Shown here piece by piece: positions 60,636 to 64,000 of a stretch of DNA of 64,000 nucleotides (the stretch's first letter is position 1; each line of letters begins with the position of its first letter). The DNA is from Oscillospiraceae bacterium (GTDB lineage: Bacteria; Bacillota; Clostridia; Oscillospirales; Ruminococcaceae): the NCBI GenBank assembly GCA_022508885.1, contig JAFLUG010000003.1, positions 1-64,000 on the forward strand. The letters are read 5' to 3'. Made by a program: the position numbers and the translations under genes. The notes beneath the pieces are model-generated. The model saw only the letters and a program-made list of their open reading frames with translations. It was not told the DNA's origin and searched no databases.

Positions 60636-60664
60636 TTGCATTATATGATACCTTGTGGTATAAT
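60636..60664 (+). promoter_or_regulatory. Promoter and candidate PadR operator
   Basis: TTGCAT (60636-60641), 17-bp spacer, TATAAT (60659-60664) with TGG extension. The inverted repeat ATACC-TTGT-GGTAT overlaps the -10 box and could be the autoregulatory PadR site. Confidence 0.65.
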
Positions 60665-60695
60665 CAGATTAACGAATAAACTCGGAGGTGAAGAA

Positions 60696-61025
60696 ATGAA
60701 TTCCCAGATGAAACGAGGAACCCTTGAAATGTGTGCGCTTTCAGTCATAAGCAAAGATGATTGCTACGGCTATGAAATTGTAAACAGAATTTCCGGATGT
60801 ATGGAGATGACCGAGGGTACAATATATCCGTTAATGAAGCGGTTAAGAGAAGCGGGGCTTATAGACAGCTATATCGTCGAGTCGCCCGAGGGCCCTCCGA
60901 GAAAGTACTATAAACTCACCGAAAAAGGCAGGACCGAGCTTGAAAGGCTTATTGCCGAGTGGAAGGAATTTGAAACAAGCATCGATAAACTTCTGAAAGG
61001 GGATTACAGTAATGATAACGAATAG
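60696..61025 (+). CDS. PadR-family transcriptional regulator
   Basis: Winged-helix repressor of 109 residues with the PadR core (RGTLEMCALSVISKDDCYGYEI, EGTIYPLMKRLREAGLID, PPRKYYKLTEKGR). Starts at 60696 after GGAGGTGA; the in-frame ATG at 60636 lies in the -35 box. Overlaps the HAAS gene by 14 bp. Such PadR/HAAS pairs usually sense envelope stress or small effectors. Confidence 0.94.
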   Translation: MNSQMKRGTLEMCALSVISKDDCYGYEIVNRISGCMEMTEGTIYPLMKRLREAGLIDSYIVESPEGPPRKYYKLTEKGRTELERLIAEWKEFETSIDKLLKGDYSNDNE

Positions 61026-62172
61026 CAAAACGGATTTTTTCGGACAGCTCAAATACGAGCTTGAAAGAATCGGAATGCAGCTTTCGGACGATATCAGGAT
61101 CGATTTTGAGGAGCATTTTTCCGAATGCGAGGACGAGGGCGTTTCCGAAGCCGAAGCCGCAAAGCGTCTGGGTGACGTAAAAGAGATCGCCAGAAATTAT
61201 CTTAACCTCGAAAGCACGAGAATAAACAGCATGGTCGCGCGCGATATCGAGCGCAGAGTAAGCCTGACAAAGCCCGGAAGGGACGTACCCGCCGACCTGT
61301 CGCTTTTAAAGGACAAGCAGGAGGAAAACTACGAGCATATCATCGAGTACACTCCCGAGCATTTTTCCGAGGAGATATATCCTCAGGCGGAAAATTCACA
61401 GCGGCAGAACAGCTTCACTTATACTTCGTCCGCGGCCGCGGGTGATAATTCGACAGACAACAGCTCAGAAAATCCGGATAATTCGCAGAAGTCCGCCGGC
61501 TCGGAAAAAAATGTAGCCGACGCGTTTTCAGACGCAGGAAAGGCGGTAGCCGACGCCGCAAAGGTTACGGGCAACGCGATAGCGGACGCGTTTGGACAAA
61601 GCGGCGTTAAAAATGCGGTCGTCAATGCCGGAAAAACGACTGCCGAGGCTGTAAAAACCGCGGGGCATTCAGCGAAAGAGGCCGTTAAAAACGCTTCGAA
61701 TAATGTTAAAAGCAAATTCGGCGGCGTTCCGCATCCAAGCGACGATATCCGCGAGCATACAAACGACAGCCGCACCGGGACTATCCCCAACAACCCTAAC
61801 AATTACAGCACGAAGAAAGGTTCGTATTTTGTTGATGTAAAGGGACTCAAGCCTGATGTAAACGCGGGAAAGCTTATCGGGGCGATATTGCTGGACGTAT
61901 TTGTGTGGAGCTGGCTTCTTATCACATTGGTGGGTATAATCATAGGGATGTTTTTCGGAGGATTTGAATATATAAACAGTATGGGTCTTCCCGCCTTTGC
62001 GCACAGCCGTCAGTTTTCAAATTACCATGTGATAGTTTCGTTCTTTTTCGCGATAGGACACTGTTCGCTCGGACTTATAATTTCTCTTATAGGTGTATGC
62101 CTTGTAAGTCCCGTTTTAAAGCTTGTAAGGTTTATAGTTAATATGCACCTTAAGGCAATTTACGATTTATAA
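61012..62172 (+). CDS. HAAS/DUF1700-domain membrane protein
   Basis: Protein of 386 residues. An N-terminal HAAS domain (about 8-65, QLKYELERIGMQLSDDIRIDFEEHF, EAEAAKRLGD) is followed by a long Ala/Lys/Asn/Ser-rich low-complexity part (about 140-275, with repeating motifs like NAGKTTAEAVKTAGHSAKEA), then two membrane helices (about 300-325 and 345-372). The low-complexity part resembles LEA-type amphipathic repeats and is unusual for the family. Partner of the PadR regulator by overlap. Confidence 0.85.
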   Translation: MITNSKTDFFGQLKYELERIGMQLSDDIRIDFEEHFSECEDEGVSEAEAAKRLGDVKEIARNYLNLESTRINSMVARDIERRVSLTKPGRDVPADLSLLKDKQEENYEHIIEYTPEHFSEEIYPQAENSQRQNSFTYTSSAAAGDNSTDNSSENPDNSQKSAGSEKNVADAFSDAGKAVADAAKVTGNAIADAFGQSGVKNAVVNAGKTTAEAVKTAGHSAKEAVKNASNNVKSKFGGVPHPSDDIREHTNDSRTGTIPNNPNNYSTKKGSYFVDVKGLKPDVNAGKLIGAILLDVFVWSWLLITLVGIIIGMFFGGFEYINSMGLPAFAHSRQFSNYHVIVSFFFAIGHCSLGLIISLIGVCLVSPVLKLVRFIVNMHLKAIYDL

Positions 62173-62192
62173 GGATCCGGAGGTGAAAAAAG

Positions 62193-63392
62193 ATGTTTAA
62201 AAAATTTTTTGTCGCGTCATTTATTGTTTTGGTACCCGCGTGTGTTTTAAGCTTTATAACTGGTGGAGTATTAAACATTTTCCTGGGTCAGAGGCAGAAC
62301 AGCTATTACAACCAGGAATATGTAGACTCGTCATACTACGATGACGAAACCAAAAGATGGACCGTTTCGGACACGACCAGAGCCTACGATTTCAGTATAG
62401 GAGCGAGAGAAAACCTTACGTTCCAGCTTTCGGGAGTAAACGCCATAATCATGTCGTCCTACGGCGATGAGATATATGTAAGCGTAAAGAACGAAAACGC
62501 GGACCGCGACGCGGAGATAGTGCTTACGACAGAGGGCAACACAAGCACTATTGAGGTACACCCGACCAATATTACATTTAATCCCATGAGCGGCGGCGGA
62601 CTTGTAAGCTGGCTTGAGGATATGTTCGGAAGTAATCCGAAATGCAGCGTATGGGTCGTCGTTCCACAGCGGCTTTATCAGAATCTCACTGTTCAGCAGG
62701 GCTCGGGAAACGTCACTATAAGCAATGTAAACGCGAAATACAATCAGATCGATATCGGCTCGGGAAGCTTCGATATGATAACCGACCCGCGCAATACCGT
62801 ACAAAAGCTGAATGTAAATCTCGGCTCAGGCAAAGCGGTTCTTAAAAACGCGAACACATACGAGCACAACTTTAATATCGGCTCGGGAGAATTTGAGGCA
62901 AGAGGTCTTTCGGGCATAGGCGAGGTAAATATCGGAAGCGGAAGCGTAACACTGTCTTATTCAAATTTCCGCGGCATATTCCTTGAAAAGGGTAGCGGAA
63001 CGCTTAATATGCTTATTCCGCCGCTTACCTCCTCAAGAGTGATTGCCGAGCTTGGTTCGGGAAAGATCGATGTCGCGACAGACACCGCAAACCTGACCTA
63101 TACCGAAAGCGGAGAGTATATTTTCGGCGAAGAGTCGACTGTAAACTTTATAAGAGTAACGAACGGAAGCGGCAATATATATATCAAAAACAACTCGGGC
63201 AATGATTTTGTTGATGTTCCGCTTATTCCCAGCGGCTTAAAGGATAGCGAAGAAAGCTCGGCAACCGAATATAGCTCATCCTTTTCCATAAACAGTTCAA
63301 GCAGTTTAGACTCAACAATACAGGACGTGGGAATACAGTCTGTTCCGGTTGAAAGTTCAGTCGGCTACGTCAATTCTTCCGATATAGCCTGA
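62193..63392 (+). CDS. DUF4097-type membrane-anchored beta-helix protein
   Basis: Protein of 399 residues. An N-terminal membrane helix (about 7-30) anchors an extracytoplasmic beta-solenoid. It has a regular repeat of GSG every 20-25 residues (QGSGNVTISNV, IGSGSFDMIT, LGSGKAVLKN, IGSGEFEARG, IGSGSVTLSY, KGSGTLNM, LGSGKIDVAT), the DUF4097 pattern. The tail is Ser/Glu-rich (about 350-399). Probably a surface sensor or adhesin controlled with the PadR/HAAS pair. Confidence 0.85.
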   Translation: MFKKFFVASFIVLVPACVLSFITGGVLNIFLGQRQNSYYNQEYVDSSYYDDETKRWTVSDTTRAYDFSIGARENLTFQLSGVNAIIMSSYGDEIYVSVKNENADRDAEIVLTTEGNTSTIEVHPTNITFNPMSGGGLVSWLEDMFGSNPKCSVWVVVPQRLYQNLTVQQGSGNVTISNVNAKYNQIDIGSGSFDMITDPRNTVQKLNVNLGSGKAVLKNANTYEHNFNIGSGEFEARGLSGIGEVNIGSGSVTLSYSNFRGIFLEKGSGTLNMLIPPLTSSRVIAELGSGKIDVATDTANLTYTESGEYIFGEESTVNFIRVTNGSGNIYIKNNSGNDFVDVPLIPSGLKDSEESSATEYSSSFSINSSSSLDSTIQDVGIQSVPVESSVGYVNSSDIA

Positions 63393-63448
63393 ATAAAGTA
63401 ATCATAACCGCAGGAAAATCACATTAAGTTAAGAAAGGATATGTTATC

Positions 63449-64000
63449 ATGGCTGAAAAACAGATCTACAAGTTCACAAACGAAATTACCGAGGTAGAGG
63501 TAAAATCCATCGGCGCGAAGATCATTCTTGTTCCCGCGGACGACGGGGCTATCACCGCCGAGTATGAAAATCCAAAAGACAACCCCAAGTTCTGCGCGGT
63601 CCTGCTTGAAAACAAGCTCAGCTTCAAGGAAACTCCGTTTATAAATATCTTCGGCAACAAAGCGGAAGAGGACTATAAGATCACGGTTTACCTTCCGAAA
63701 AAGGACTTTGCCAAGATCACGGTAACTACCACCCACGGCGGTGTAGACGTCCGCGGCGTAAAGGCGGATAAGTTCGACCTCAACACCGCCTCCGGAGATA
63801 TATTCGTAAATGCAGAGTTCAGCGAGATACGCGTTAAGACTGCCTCGGGCAAAATTACGGTCAAAAACTCTCCCGAAATAACCGCGCGTCTCGTAAAGGT
63901 AAATTCAGCCTCGGGCAATATAGAGATCGACGCCAGGACCGAAAAGTTCTCGATTTGCTCCGCTTCGGGAAATACCGTTTACAACAACGCCTGCGGAGAG
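63449..64000 (+). CDS. DUF4097-type protein, 3' end cut by window edge
   Basis: Open frame of 184 codons running off the right edge. Starts MAEKQIYKFTNEITEVEVKS after AAAGGA, without signal peptide or membrane helix, so it is cytoplasmic. It holds the DUF4097 repeat in another form (NTASGDIFV, KTASGKITV, NSASGNIEI, CSASGNTV, spaced 20-22 residues). It is a paralogue of the upstream gene and probably the internal partner of the pair. The C-terminal domain is not visible. Confidence 0.85.
   Translation, partial: MAEKQIYKFTNEITEVEVKSIGAKIILVPADDGAITAEYENPKDNPKFCAVLLENKLSFKETPFINIFGNKAEEDYKITVYLPKKDFAKITVTTTHGGVDVRGVKADKFDLNTASGDIFVNAEFSEIRVKTASGKITVKNSPEITARLVKVNSASGNIEIDARTEKFSICSASGNTVYNNACGE

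Noticed and set aside
1-64000. tRNA, rRNA, CRISPR, transposase, prophage or plasmid origin
   Set aside because: No cloverleaf-like sequence, regular repeat-spacer array, transposase motif or phage gene was recognised in the gaps; a dedicated scan would be needed to exclude small RNAs.

Overview
The window is a 64 kb chromosomal stretch from a Gram-positive, low-to-mid G+C Bacillota. Gene content points to Clostridia, most likely Oscillospiraceae/Ruminococcaceae. The evidence is spoVG, sepF and divIVA, the miaB-ylbF-mutS-mutL-miaA-hfq order, a split two-subunit transketolase, strong AGGAGG-type ribosome binding sites, and Ser/Glu/Asp-rich tails on exported proteins. The genus is inferred from style, not shown. 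I see no tRNA, rRNA, CRISPR array, transposase or phage gene. Coding density is high, and only 54878-55336 exceeds 300 bases without a gene.

Layout. 1-1129: end of a YehP-like VWA protein cut by the left edge. 1401-3326: a methyl-accepting chemotaxis protein (MCP). 3454-8081 (minus): a YtrA-type GntR repressor, ABC ATPase, two membrane subunits and a beta-lactamase-fold serine hydrolase, with a 14-bp inverted-repeat operator over the repressor promoter. 8351-11165: a redox operon of flavodoxin, OhrR/MarR-type sensor, radical SAM protein and nitroreductase. 11249-12613 (minus): a second MCP. 12800-37140: a long co-directional run of informational and division genes (prmA, recD2, comF, miaB, ylbF-like, mutS, mutL, miaA, hfq, HlyD-like, YggS, sepF, ylmH-like, divIVA, ileS, lspA, RluA-family synthase, HAD, transketolase halves). 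37400-40426: a free-standing 1008-residue FtsK/EssC-like protein whose ATPase motifs look degenerate. 40481-45090 (minus): peptidoglycan genes (VanY-type lipoprotein, Sapep dipeptidase, unknown lipoprotein, murC). 45245-45502: spoVG. 45496-54877 (minus): Nudix, YfhO, argS, DUF1934, ddl, rnr, secG. 55337-60465: HAD, an NlpC/P60 protein lacking its catalytic Cys/His, a degenerate HMGL-type barrel, HAD, CorC-like transporter and NfeD-like protein. 60696-64000: PadR, HAAS/DUF1700 and two DUF4097 proteins, an envelope-sensing type locus cut by the right edge.

The strongest unusual signals are: (1) the FtsK-like protein with no intact P-loop; (2) two adjacent apparent pseudoenzymes at 56025-57718; (3) a 257-bp tract of back-to-back palindromic units at 55042-55298 behind a perfect consensus promoter, with a similar unit between mutS and mutL; (4) a dispersed hairpin repeat present twice; (5) the redox operon with an OhrR-like Cys15 and TTGCNCAA boxes just after its promoter.
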